NCBI GenBank assembly: GCA_041738135.1
Contig: JBGSQK010000046.1
Span: forward strand, 10,590-74,589
Source of the DNA: JAGOMX01 sp041738135
Lineage (GTDB): Bacteria; Pseudomonadota; Alphaproteobacteria; JAGOMX01
DNA: 64,000 bases
Reading direction: 5' to 3'
The notes below the pieces were generated by a model, which searched no databases, was not told the DNA's origin, and worked only from the letters and a program-made list of their open reading frames with translations. Shown here in pieces: positions 24,628 to 33,162 of this stretch (position 1 is the stretch's first letter; each line of letters begins with the position of its first letter). The position numbers were made by a program, and so were the translations under genes.

Positions 24628-24878
24628 ATCCATTGTAAACCACTCAAAGTAATAACTTTTTTAAGATCCATACCAATTTATCATACTAGATATTCGAAAG
24701 TACTATTGTTCTTTGGTGAACAATTCCGATATATATTCTAGTAGTTAAGATGGTTCATTGAGTTAGATGTTTTATTTTACAATGAGTTATGTTGGTTTGG
24801 TGTTAATGGATTAGACTTTTTTTAGTAGAACTAGCTAGAATGTTAAACATGTTATGGTTTTATATGTTAATACGATTA

Positions 24879-24969
24879 CAGCAAGCCTGTCTTCTGGTTC
24901 ATCGAAGGATGGATTAGAGGACGGCTTATAGCTCTTCCCTTAGTACTCAGGCTTCGTAACAGTGCCCCG
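24879..24969 (-). promoter_or_regulatory. Possible remnant of a cobalamin riboswitch (3' half)
   Basis: Read on the minus strand, the segment has in order CACTG, GGGAAG and ACCAGAAGACAGGCTTGC, which resemble the 3' half of the cobalamin riboswitch (CACTG, GGGAAGG, B12 box AGCCAGGAGACCTGCC). The 5' half expected at higher coordinates is replaced by a family C repeat, and no minus-strand gene lies downstream. It is most likely a dead fragment. The match is partial, and I could not run a covariance model. Confidence 0.35.
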
Positions 24970-24973
24970 ACCC

Positions 24974-25088
24974 CGTCATTGCGAGCCCCACATGGGGCGT
25001 GGCAAGCTACAATTTGCGTGCAGTCAATGTATGTTGAACTGCGGCTCCACAGTAGATTGCCACGCCCCAAGAGGGGCTCGCAATGACG
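24974..25088. repeat. Family C palindromic repeat
   Basis: Inverted repeat with arms CGTCATTGCGAGCCCC (left, followed by ACATGGGGCGTGGCAA) and complement of the standard arm on the right. It abuts the riboswitch-like segment at 24879-24969, which appears truncated by it. Confidence 0.85.
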
Positions 25089-25126
25089 GTAGAGTTGTAA
25101 ACTGTTTTCGTAGCCTAGATAATAAA

Positions 25127-25156
25127 AAACCCCCAACCAATTAAGGTTGGGGGTTT
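25127..25156 (-). terminator. Terminator of the tlc gene
   Basis: Stem AAACCCCCAACC with GGTTGGGGGTTT, 6-nt loop. On the minus strand it is followed by TTTATTAT and lies 16 bp beyond the tlc stop. Confidence 0.85.
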
Positions 25157-25171
25157 CTTAATTCAAACAGA

Positions 25172-26743
25172 CTACGCTGCTTTCTTTTGTGCCACAGGCT
25201 TTGCGGCCGCAGATTCTGCACTTTCGAAAAGCGCAAGCTTTTCTGTGTACAGCTTGCTCAGCTTACCAGCTGCTAGCATCCACAGGGCAATAACACCGAT
25301 CACGATGATACCCAAGTACGGCGCTATTTCAATAGCACTGCTGGCCGCAGTAATGATCAGGATCAGACCTGATACAAGACCACCACCGGCCTTACCCAAA
25401 CGGCCACCGATCACGTCCACAGCTGCCTTACCCTTAACCTTGAGTTCTTGGTCAAGTGGGATATAGGCCATCTCTTTAGTAGGGTCAAATAGCGAGTATT
25501 TAGTACCCTTACTGAAGATATTCTGCGCCGCGCCCAAGATTACCGCCATAAAGAGTGTGGAGGCGCCAAACATAGCTGCAAAGGGATCCATACTCTTTCC
25601 GAACAGAACGAATGCGAAGAACAGCGAGCCTGTAACCAAAAGCACAGCTGGCGTTATAATCGCACCAGTATACCATCCGAAACGGCGTACAATACCCTTG
25701 AACATCATGATCAAAGTCATCGTAACAATACCCGTTGTAGCTGAGAAAGCACCCATGAATGCGTTATATTCGTTCGGTGTAGGATACTGTTGCTTAACCA
25801 TACCCTTCCAGACGATTTCCACCAAGTTAATGGCCAGACCATAACCAATGATCAGGATAGCAATATAGCCCAGATACTTGGATTGAATCAGGTACTTGAA
25901 ACTCTCGCCGATTGTCAGCTTTGGCTTGTCTTTCTTAGGCTTACCAGCTACTTCTGCGTTATCGTAATACTTAGGATCAGTTAGCACGTTTGTATTCATC
26001 CAGCGATAAATAAGCATCACGGCAACACCCGATACCACCACAGCTGACATCATGTAATTGAGCGACACGCCCCATGCGTCAACGCCTTCTGGTAACGAAT
26101 CGCTGATCTGTGAGAAATAGCGAACCGTAAAGCCGGAACATATCAATGACATGTTGGCTAGCAAACCAAACAAACCGTAAAAGCGTTTAGCTTCTGTAGT
26201 GCGGGTAATTTCGTTCGCAAACTGCCAGAACAGTAAGGAAATCATCACACTTCCCCAAAGCTCAGACAACACATAGAACATGGAGTACGTCCAGTTACCC
26301 CAAACAGGAAACACATGCTGGAAGTTTGGGTAAGCCTGTTGTAAAGCAGTGATCGTCTCAAAGGATGGATGAATCAGTTCCTTGTTCGGATACAAGAAGA
26401 ATGCAAACGCTCCAAAATAGAGAACGAAAGCTGAAACCACTGCGTAGAAAACATTTTCCCGGCGCATGGCGTTGGACATCTTGGCATAAATAAGAACGAA
26501 CAAAACGGAAGCAGGAAGAACCAAACCTAACTTTAGGAATGGCAGCACGGCTGAGTCACCGCCTTGGGAAGTTATAACCAGAGAGTCTTTGGTATCACGT
26601 AAAATAGTGTAGACGAACAAAATGAAAAACATCATTGCGCCCATGGGCAAAAACTTCTTCATTTCGCTGTTGTGAATAGGCCAAAGCGCTGAACGCACCT
26701 TACCAAATTCGGGTTGAATTACATTCGAATTGTTATTTGACAT
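25172..26743 (-). CDS. tlc: ATP/ADP translocase (Tlc family nucleotide transporter)
   Basis: Tlc carriers of obligate intracellular bacteria and plastids exchange host ATP for bacterial ADP, or import other nucleotides. The 523-residue product has about twelve transmembrane segments and the family's conserved regions, including FFILFVYTILRDTKDSLVIT near the N-terminus, QFANEITRTTEAKRFYGLFG and KYSLFDPTKEMAYIPLDQEL. The ATG at 26743 is chosen because AAGGAAG lies 5-7 bp upstream and the homology begins soon after; the longer frame adds 35 atypical residues. The C-terminus is Ala/Lys-rich. This is the clearest sign of an energy-parasitic intracellular life. Substrate (ATP/ADP or another nucleotide) cannot be fixed from sequence alone. 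Confidence 0.95.
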   Translation of the reverse strand: MSNNNSNVIQPEFGKVRSALWPIHNSEMKKFLPMGAMMFFILFVYTILRDTKDSLVITSQGGDSAVLPFLKLGLVLPASVLFVLIYAKMSNAMRRENVFYAVVSAFVLYFGAFAFFLYPNKELIHPSFETITALQQAYPNFQHVFPVWGNWTYSMFYVLSELWGSVMISLLFWQFANEITRTTEAKRFYGLFGLLANMSLICSGFTVRYFSQISDSLPEGVDAWGVSLNYMMSAVVVSGVAVMLIYRWMNTNVLTDPKYYDNAEVAGKPKKDKPKLTIGESFKYLIQSKYLGYIAILIIGYGLAINLVEIVWKGMVKQQYPTPNEYNAFMGAFSATTGIVTMTLIMMFKGIVRRFGWYTGAIITPAVLLVTGSLFFAFVLFGKSMDPFAAMFGASTLFMAVILGAAQNIFSKGTKYSLFDPTKEMAYIPLDQELKVKGKAAVDVIGGRLGKAGGGLVSGLILIITAASSAIEIAPYLGIIVIGVIALWMLAAGKLSKLYTEKLALFESAESAAAKPVAQKKAA

Positions 26744-26788
26744 AATGCTTCCTTTTTCTTTTACCATCATGGTTTTTGAGATGCATAT

Positions 26789-26807
26789 GGTTGGCACTGT
26801 ACCAACC
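26789..26807. promoter_or_regulatory. Dyad symmetry in the tlc upstream region
   Basis: GGTTGGCACTGTACCAACC, a 19-bp near-perfect palindrome, lies 46-64 bp before the tlc ATG. It could be an operator or an mRNA hairpin. No known regulator matches. Confidence 0.4.
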
Positions 26808-26906
26808 TTTAAGTGATAATCAATATGACAAGTAGATAAATTAATCAAGTAGTTATCTTAAATTTTATTTAAGTTCTTTATAAGTCCCTGGTAGATATCA
26901 ATTTAT

Positions 26907-26977
26907 GGGAGCCCATCCTCATAGGATGTGGGAACCGGAACCTGCTCGCTTCTATGGCAATCAAATTCCGGGAACCC
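26907..26977. other. Potentially structured segment between tlc and ctrA
   Basis: GC-rich segment in an AT-rich gap with stems CCCATCCT/AGGATGTGGG and CCGGAA/TTCCGG. It could be part of a small RNA or the ctrA transcript end. I could not match it to a known RNA family. Confidence 0.25.
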
Positions 26978-27023
26978 AATCCAGACGGCCATTAAGACAC
27001 GCTGGTGAACCAAAAAATACTAA

Positions 27024-27809
27024 TTATGAGTTAAGGGCAATGTTCCGATCATGATGTGAAGCGACCCCGAACTCATCAGACTTTTTTGCTGGGTCGGTGC
27101 TTTCAATCAACTTAGGTTTATCGGATTTGGTTTTTTCTGGCTCGCGCAACACATAACCTCGACCCCATACGGTTTCGATATAATTCTCACCGTCGAGTGC
27201 TTCAGCAAGTTTTTTGCGGAGTTTACAGATAAAGACGTCAATGATCTTGAATTCAGGCTCTTCCATACCGCCATAAAGGTGGTTCAAGAAGATTTCTTTG
27301 GACAATGTAGCGCCACGACGAACAGCTAAAAGTTCGATAATAGCATACTCTCTGCCTGTAAGACGAATTGGATTGCCATCAACTTCAACCATTTGCGTGG
27401 TTAGGTTCACAGTCAAACGTCCAATTCTGATCATGGATTGTGGATGGCCCTTCGAACGACGGATAATGGCACGCACACGCGCAACCAACTCGTTTCTATT
27501 AAATGGCTTAGTGAGATAATCATCCGCACCAAAACCCAGGCCTTTGATTTTGTCGTCAATGTCAGAAAGACCAGACAATATGAGAACTGGCGTTGAAACT
27601 TGTATGGCTCTTAAGCGGCGCAAGATTTCATAACCATCAATATCTGGCAGCATCAGATCCAATATGATCAAATCATAGTCGTATCTTTTGCCAATTTCTA
27701 ATCCATCTTCACCTATCGGGGTGGTATCGCAAATAAAACCTTCCGACTTCAAAGTGAGCTGGATCGACTTCGCTGTAGATTCATCGTCTTCGATTACTAG
27801 AATGCGCAT
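27024..27809 (-). CDS. ctrA: CtrA, cell-cycle response regulator
   Basis: CtrA is the OmpR-family master regulator of the alphaproteobacterial cell cycle. It controls replication initiation, division and envelope genes by binding TTAA-N7-TTAA. The 261-residue product has a receiver domain (MRILVIEDDESTAKSIQL, phospho-Asp in LIILDLMLP, LTKPF) and a winged-helix domain with KEIFLNHLYGGMEEPEFKII and ETVWGRGYVL, both highly typical of CtrA. The ATG at 27809 follows GGGGGGTGAC. The C-terminal tail (about 30 residues, SDKPKLIESTDPAKKSDEFG) is somewhat longer than in free-living relatives. Degenerate CtrA boxes upstream suggest autoregulation. Confidence 0.95.
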   Translation of the reverse strand: MRILVIEDDESTAKSIQLTLKSEGFICDTTPIGEDGLEIGKRYDYDLIILDLMLPDIDGYEILRRLRAIQVSTPVLILSGLSDIDDKIKGLGFGADDYLTKPFNRNELVARVRAIIRRSKGHPQSMIRIGRLTVNLTTQMVEVDGNPIRLTGREYAIIELLAVRRGATLSKEIFLNHLYGGMEEPEFKIIDVFICKLRKKLAEALDGENYIETVWGRGYVLREPEKTKSDKPKLIESTDPAKKSDEFGVASHHDRNIALNS

Positions 27810-27880
27810 GTCACCCCCCAATAGTTTTTTAAGGACTTATAATTGACCCTATTTTATTTTTAACATAATTTTCATCAAAG

Positions 27881-27965
27881 TTAAAGAGAAATTGACAACT
27901 AGTTAATACTTCGCTGAAATAAAAAGGTTCTTTTTTAATTTGCGGCAATGTTAACAGCCAGTTAT
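27881..27965. promoter_or_regulatory. Degenerate CtrA boxes between ctrA and the tricorn gene
   Basis: TTAA-N7-TTGA at 27881-27895 and TTAA-N7-TTAT at 27951-27965, each one base from consensus. The AT-rich divergent intergenic region makes chance matches likely, but CtrA autoregulation is well known. Confidence 0.35.
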
Positions 27966-28006
27966 TATGTTAAACAGGAATATGAATTATTTACACCGGA
28001 GAAAAT

Positions 28007-31000
28007 ATGACACAAGGTTATTACCGCTATCCAGCTGTGCACAATGATACGTTGGTTTTTGTAAGCGAAGAAGACTTATGGCAAGTCCCCCTATCGGGCG
28101 GAATTCCGCGCAGATTGACCACTGGCTTGGGTTCGGTGACTCATCCTATTTTTTCCCCCGATGGCAAATGGATAGCGTTTGCTGGTTCTGAGGAAGGCCA
28201 CAGTGAAGTCTATGTGATGCCCAGCGAAGGTGGTCAAGCCGAACGCATTACTTATCTTGGCGATCAAGTACAGGTGGTTCACTGGACGGACAAGGGGATT
28301 ATTTTTTCCTCCTCATCAGGAATGGCTTTTAGCCGCGTCAATCAACTCTTCAAAATCGATCCTAAGCTCAAGCAACCAGAGGTTCTTCCCTTAGGCCCAG
28401 CCAATCATATTTCCTTTTCAAACAGTGGCAAGTCGGTTATTCAGCGACATGGCTATCGCGAGTATGGATATTGGAAACGTTACCGTGGTGGTACTGCCGG
28501 CAATCTGTGGATCGACAATAAAGGCGATGGAGAATATAGCCAGCTCATATCACTGAAGGGCAACTTGTTTCGGCCCATCTGGATTGGCGAGCGTATTTAC
28601 TTCGTATCTGACCATGAAGACATAGGCAATGTATATTCATGCCTACCGGACTCCAGTGATCTACAACGACATACCAATCACAAGGACTTTTACGTTCGCT
28701 ACATATACAGCGACGGCAAAACCATCGCATATAACGCCGGCGGTGATCTCTACAAACTTTCCCTTGCCACAGGTGAGTCAGAAAAAGTTGCTATCCAATA
28801 CAGCAGTCCTCGCACGCAAAGAAACCGCAAGTTCGTTAATGCTGCTCGTTACCTGGAAGACTATTCCTTAAGCCCCCGAGGCGATTTCATAACTCTGCTC
28901 AGTCGCGGAAAAGCTTTTTGCTTCAGTAATTGGGAAGGCGCTGTTCTACAATTTGGCGATTCGGAAACAGCTCGCTATCGCAATCCACAATGGCTGAATG
29001 ATGGTCAACGAATTCTTGTGATCAGTGACGAGTGCGGCGATGAGTGCTTGGGTATCTATAATGCGGAAACTCTCGAACAGCTTAAGAGCTCAAAAACCAT
29101 TGATATCGGTCGTATTATCGAAATTCAAATCTCCCCCACCAAGGACGAAGCCGTTTTCAGCAACCATCGCTGTGAACTGATCCATGTGGACTTGAAGACA
29201 TTCAAGATTAAAATCCTAGACCGTAGCCCCAACTCTGAAATTCAGGGGTTTGATTGGTCACCAGATGGCGTATGGATTGCTTATAGTTGCGCCATCAGTA
29301 GGCACCAATCAGTCATAAAAATGGTCGATGTGAAAAAAGGCAAGCCGATCACTATCACAAAACCTGTTTTGAAAGACGTCTCACCGTCCTTTGACCCCGA
29401 TGGTCAGTATTTGTATTTCCTATCATGCAGACAGTTCAACCCCTATCATGACTCTTTGCATTTTGAGTACTCGTTTCCTAACGGCATGAAGCCCTATCTG
29501 ATTACACTTCAGAAAGACTTACAAAATCCTTTCGTGGACAGGCCCACAGACTTGAAAAAGCAAGATGAGGACGACGATTCTGATAAAAAGAAAAAATCTA
29601 GCAAAGCAAAACCCATTCAAATTGATTTTGAGGGCATTGAAGAACGTCTGATCCCCTTCCCTGTGGATGAAGGTTTATTTGGACAAATCGTTGGCATTAA
29701 AGGCAAGGTCCTCTTTACGGCAATCCCGTTGGAAGGCACTCTTGGCGGTGAAGGTTCAACAGAGCCTGATGCGGAAGACGAGCTCTATGCTTACGAGTTT
29801 GACGGTCAAAAACTCACTTCTATATACGAAGGCATCAGCGAATTTTCCGTGAACCAAGATCGCTCAACCATGGTTCTGCGCATCGGCAATCGTTTGCGTG
29901 TGGGCAAAGCGGGAGAAAAGATTGACTCCGATTCGGATTCCGCCAAATACAGTAAGCGCAATGGTTGGATTGATTTGAACAGAGTGAAAGTTCTAGTGGA
30001 CCCAGAATTAGAATGGAAACAGATGTACAGGGAAGCCTGGCGCCTGCAACGAGATCACTTCTGGCGTGAAGATATGTCAAAGGTTGACTGGCAAGGGGTA
30101 TACGATCGCTATGAACCCCTATTGGACCGCTTAGGTGCTCGAGAAGAACTCAGCGACCTCATCTGGGAAATGCAAGGTGAATTGGGTGCTTCCCACGCTT
30201 ACGTATTTGGTGGCGATGTGCGCTATCCTCCTCATTATGGTGTGGGCAAACTGGCCGCGGAATTTGGGTATGACGCTAAAACGAAAGCCTATCGCATTAG
30301 CAACATCGCTCGTGGCGATTGCTGGCAAGAAAAATTTGGTTCACCTTTATATGCACCTGGCCTCAACATCAAAGAAGGCGACCTTATTTGGGCTGTTAAC
30401 GGAAGACCATGCGATGAAGACACCAGACCTGAGTCCCATCTTATAAACATGGCTGGACAAGAGGTACAACTCACGATCAGCGACCCTAAAGGTAAAGCAA
30501 AAAGACAAGTCACCGTTGAGACCTTACGCTCTCAATACATGGCACGCTATCGTGAATGGGTTGAGAGAAATCGTGCTTACGTACATGAAAAGACCAATGG
30601 CAAAGTAGGTTACATCCACATCCCCGACATGTCACCCTTTGGTTTTTCCGAATTCCACCGAGGCTTTTTGGGCGAACTGGATCGCGAAGGCCTGGTGGTC
30701 GACGTACGTTTTAACGGCGGTGGACATGTTTCCCAACTGCTCATCGAAAAACTGGCCCGCAGGCGCCTAGGCTACGACCAATGTCGCTGGTTTGGCATTT
30801 CCTCCTACCCAGAAGACGCCCCCCAAGGACCCATGGTGTGCCTGACCAACGAGTACGCAGGCTCCGACGGCGATATGTTCTCCCACGTGTTCAAAATGAT
30901 GAAATTGGGCCCGCTCCTGGGCAAAAGAACCTGGGGCGGCGTCATCGGCATCTGGCCAAGACACTCCCTGGTGGACGGCGGCTATACAACGCAACCAGAA

Positions 31001-31186
31001 TTCTCATTCTGGTTCAAAGACGTAGGCTGGGGCATTGAAAACTATGGCGTGGATCCAGATATCGAAGTAGAGTTCAAGCCGCAAGATTATGCAGCTGGCC
31101 GTGATCCACAATTGGATAGATCCATTAAAGAAGTGGAGACGATTATGAAGAATAATCCGCCGCAGGAGACACCAGCAGCAGCTTAG
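28007..31186 (+). CDS. Tricorn protease homologue
   Basis: Tricorn is a giant cytoplasmic serine protease that trims peptides released by larger proteases. The 1059-residue protein shows the full layout: N-terminal six-bladed propeller repeats (PIFSPDGKWIAFAGSEEG), a second propeller to about residue 640 with an acidic/lysine-rich linker near 525 (DEDDDSDKKKKSS), a C1 domain with the catalytic His in GELGASHAYV near residue 731, a PDZ domain, and the C2 domain with the nucleophile in TNEYAGSDGDMFSH near residue 950. There is no signal peptide. CGGAG precedes the ATG. It is divergent from ctrA. Length matches the family (about 1070). Confidence 0.92.
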   Translation: MTQGYYRYPAVHNDTLVFVSEEDLWQVPLSGGIPRRLTTGLGSVTHPIFSPDGKWIAFAGSEEGHSEVYVMPSEGGQAERITYLGDQVQVVHWTDKGIIFSSSSGMAFSRVNQLFKIDPKLKQPEVLPLGPANHISFSNSGKSVIQRHGYREYGYWKRYRGGTAGNLWIDNKGDGEYSQLISLKGNLFRPIWIGERIYFVSDHEDIGNVYSCLPDSSDLQRHTNHKDFYVRYIYSDGKTIAYNAGGDLYKLSLATGESEKVAIQYSSPRTQRNRKFVNAARYLEDYSLSPRGDFITLLSRGKAFCFSNWEGAVLQFGDSETARYRNPQWLNDGQRILVISDECGDECLGIYNAETLEQLKSSKTIDIGRIIEIQISPTKDEAVFSNHRCELIHVDLKTFKIKILDRSPNSEIQGFDWSPDGVWIAYSCAISRHQSVIKMVDVKKGKPITITKPVLKDVSPSFDPDGQYLYFLSCRQFNPYHDSLHFEYSFPNGMKPYLITLQKDLQNPFVDRPTDLKKQDEDDDSDKKKKSSKAKPIQIDFEGIEERLIPFPVDEGLFGQIVGIKGKVLFTAIPLEGTLGGEGSTEPDAEDELYAYEFDGQKLTSIYEGISEFSVNQDRSTMVLRIGNRLRVGKAGEKIDSDSDSAKYSKRNGWIDLNRVKVLVDPELEWKQMYREAWRLQRDHFWREDMSKVDWQGVYDRYEPLLDRLGAREELSDLIWEMQGELGASHAYVFGGDVRYPPHYGVGKLAAEFGYDAKTKAYRISNIARGDCWQEKFGSPLYAPGLNIKEGDLIWAVNGRPCDEDTRPESHLINMAGQEVQLTISDPKGKAKRQVTVETLRSQYMARYREWVERNRAYVHEKTNGKVGYIHIPDMSPFGFSEFHRGFLGELDREGLVVDVRFNGGGHVSQLLIEKLARRRLGYDQCRWFGISSYPEDAPQGPMVCLTNEYAGSDGDMFSHVFKMMKLGPLLGKRTWGGVIGIWPRHSLVDGGYTTQPEFSFWFKDVGWGIENYGVDPDIEVEFKPQDYAAGRDPQLDRSIKEVETIMKNNPPQETPAAA

Positions 31187-31240
31187 AGTCTTGAAACTTT
31201 ACACTGAGAAACAACATTTGCAACCAGAAGGTAAAAACCA

Positions 31241-31570
31241 ATGAGAGGAATACGTCTAACTGACTTTGAAGTCTTGGCTATCAGCAAAGCTTTTAGGTTA
31301 TGTTTTTTACAAGACGATCATCTCTGGTTGTTTGGTTCACGCACAAATTTGAATAAACGGGGTGGAGATATTGATCTTTACATTGAAACTCATATTCATG
31401 ACCCTACTGAAGCCAACAACAGAAAGTTGCGTTTTTTGTCTGAACTAGAAAGCACGCTTGGGGAGCAAAAAATTGATTTGGTCCTCAAAGCTGATGATCC
31501 AGATTTACCCATTTACAGTGTCGCTAAAAAAGAAGGTATCAAAATAATAGGAAAACAAATGAACTATTAG
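31241..31570 (+). CDS. Minimal nucleotidyltransferase (MNT), putative MntA-like antitoxin
   Basis: A 109-residue protein with the nucleotidyltransferase signature FGSRTNLNKRGGDIDLYIE (GS-X9-DxD) and a later acidic residue in KIDLVLKAD that completes the metal triad. In MntA/HepT systems the MNT protein AMPylates the HEPN toxin on a tyrosine and so neutralises it. The HEPN-type gene directly downstream supports this role. AGAAGG lies 9 bp before the ATG. The C-terminal IYSVAKKEGIKI matches the usual end of the family. Confidence 0.87.
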   Translation: MRGIRLTDFEVLAISKAFRLCFLQDDHLWLFGSRTNLNKRGGDIDLYIETHIHDPTEANNRKLRFLSELESTLGEQKIDLVLKADDPDLPIYSVAKKEGIKIIGKQMNY

Positions 31571-31662
31571 CATTTGAATTAAGAATCTGCCGTATACATG
31601 CAGGCAGATTAAATCTTGCCTTAAACAAGATTGAACACTTATATCCCTTCAAGGTTTATAAT

Positions 31663-32019
31663 GTGAACGCGATTCCCGAAGATGATTTGGCCTACATGGA
31701 TATGTTTACAACACGATTGGGTAAATTACAGGACTCTTTGGGAGAAAAGGTATTCACCACCTTGTTGGAGATTTTGGGTGAGTCCACAGAAAACAAAAGC
31801 TACATAGATAGACTAAACAAGCTCGAGAAATTAGAAACACTGCCCAGCGCAGCAAGGTGGCAAGAGCTCAGAAAACTCCGTAATATTCTCGTCCATGAGT
31901 ACCCCGACAGCCCCTCATTTATAGCTGACAACCTGAATACAGCTTATATTCAAGCCAAAAAATTATTAACCTTTTTGGATTCGCTTGTAAGCTACATAAA
32001 AGAAAAGAAATTCACGTAA
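31663..32019 (+). CDS. HEPN-domain protein, putative HepT-like toxin with damaged start
   Basis: The frame carries the HEPN RNase motif RX4HXY as RNILVHEY near its C-terminus, the same form as in HepT toxins, where the tyrosine is the AMPylation target. The first usable start codon is GTG at 31663 (118 residues). However, the frame stays open back to 31528 and the upstream part reads like real protein (FELRICRIHAGRLNLALNKI), the expected first helices of the domain, with no ATG, GTG, TTG or CTG before it. The ATG at 31559 is one base out of frame. A one-base indel at the gene start is the simplest explanation, so this may be a pseudogene or a truncated toxin. Confidence 0.7.
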   Translation: MNAIPEDDLAYMDMFTTRLGKLQDSLGEKVFTTLLEILGESTENKSYIDRLNKLEKLETLPSAARWQELRKLRNILVHEYPDSPSFIADNLNTAYIQAKKLLTFLDSLVSYIKEKKFT

Positions 32020-32116
32020 CGAAGAATGTTATAACCTCTTGACAAATTATTAATTTAACATTAGGTGTAGTTATAACATCATCATGGGATGGTTATTTAG
32101 TTAGGAGTTAATAATT

Positions 32117-32872
32117 ATGCGTAATAAGTTATTAAGAATATCACTTGTTTTGTCAGCGTTGTCTTTAAACGCTTTACCATCAGCCTATGCAAGCCTTCCC
32201 ACATGCCATTTTGGAATCGTGGAACGCGCGGGAGTTGCTGTAGTAAAACATTTTCCACAATCAATACCAGCACTAGAGTATACAGTTTTGGTCGGCATCG
32301 ATGCACAGAAAACGCACAATGGCATGCCATGTGTCAATTTCTTTGCGGGGAAATGTGATCCTACTGATCCATATTCAACATCTGCTGCCGCAAGAGAAAC
32401 CCGAGAAGAGACAGCAGAGGCTATACAGATATCAGGTAATTCTCTTCGTGGCTGTCCTTACGCCTACTCTGGTGATTTCAAACCCAACGGGGGTAACACC
32501 CAAGGCAAAAACTACATACAACTTTTCTTTGTACGGAACGATGCGTTAAGCGTAACAACAATTACACAAGCTCAAGTAGCCGCCGTAAACAACCATCAAC
32601 TACCTCATCATCTGAGAGAAGTTCGCGCAACTTGTGCGCTGCCGCTCCAAGATGTCTTAAATGCCGCAAGAGCCATCGCAGCATATGAAGCTGCTGGAAA
32701 TTTCGCTGCTGCGCAAAATGATGCTTTATATACACTGCATACCCGTGGCAATGGTCAAGGAGCAGGTCGTATGGCTGTATTTTTGGATCCTCAATACTTG
32801 CGTAATTTAGCTCGCGATATCAATAATTTCGTAAACATCTGCCAGAATATAACCAATAATAACGTTCAATAA
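32117..32872 (+). CDS. Exported Nudix-like protein
   Basis: A 251-residue protein with a signal peptide (ISLVLSALSLNALPSAYA) and AGGAG 9 bp before the ATG. Residues about 78-101 contain a Nudix-box-like segment: a glycine, GKCDPTDPYSTSAAARETRE, with the core RETREET matching the REUxEE element that binds the divalent metal. Nudix enzymes hydrolyse nucleoside diphosphate derivatives in the cytoplasm; a Sec-exported one is unusual and may act on host nucleotides. The expected last glycine of the box is absent (AEAI), so activity is uncertain. The C-terminal 100 residues are Ala/Asn-rich and helical. Confidence 0.7.
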   Translation: MRNKLLRISLVLSALSLNALPSAYASLPTCHFGIVERAGVAVVKHFPQSIPALEYTVLVGIDAQKTHNGMPCVNFFAGKCDPTDPYSTSAAARETREETAEAIQISGNSLRGCPYAYSGDFKPNGGNTQGKNYIQLFFVRNDALSVTTITQAQVAAVNNHQLPHHLREVRATCALPLQDVLNAARAIAAYEAAGNFAAAQNDALYTLHTRGNGQGAGRMAVFLDPQYLRNLARDINNFVNICQNITNNNVQ

Positions 32873-32891
32873 CATTTTCCCAAAACACAGT

Positions 32892-32922
32892 TCCCCAGTC
32901 CGTAATGACTGGGGACATTTTA
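32892..32922 (+). terminator. Terminator after the Nudix-like gene
   Basis: Stem TCCCCAGTC with GACTGGGGA, 6-nt loop, followed by CATTTTAC. The 240 bp from here to the next gene are AT-rich with nothing recognisable. Confidence 0.7.
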
Positions 32923-33162
32923 CAAAGTACCTTTTGAGTTTCGACATTTTGTTGGAGCAGTCATTTTAGTTGTTTTCGCAATAAACACGGAACTTCTTTA
33001 TCCAAACTGCTGAAAATGCTTGCCATAGCAATAAATATTTCCACATTAACCTACTACCCCAATACAAAATAAACCGCATTTTCCCAAAAATTTTTCTCAT
33101 CTTGTAAACACTCCGTTGACTTTTCTTGCTATAATGGGAGAAAGGGAATAAAAGTGATTGTT

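Noticed and set aside
26907..26977. 6S RNA or SRP RNA between tlc and ctrA
   Set aside because: Stems are present, but I could not match conserved loops of either RNA; listed only as a structured segment.
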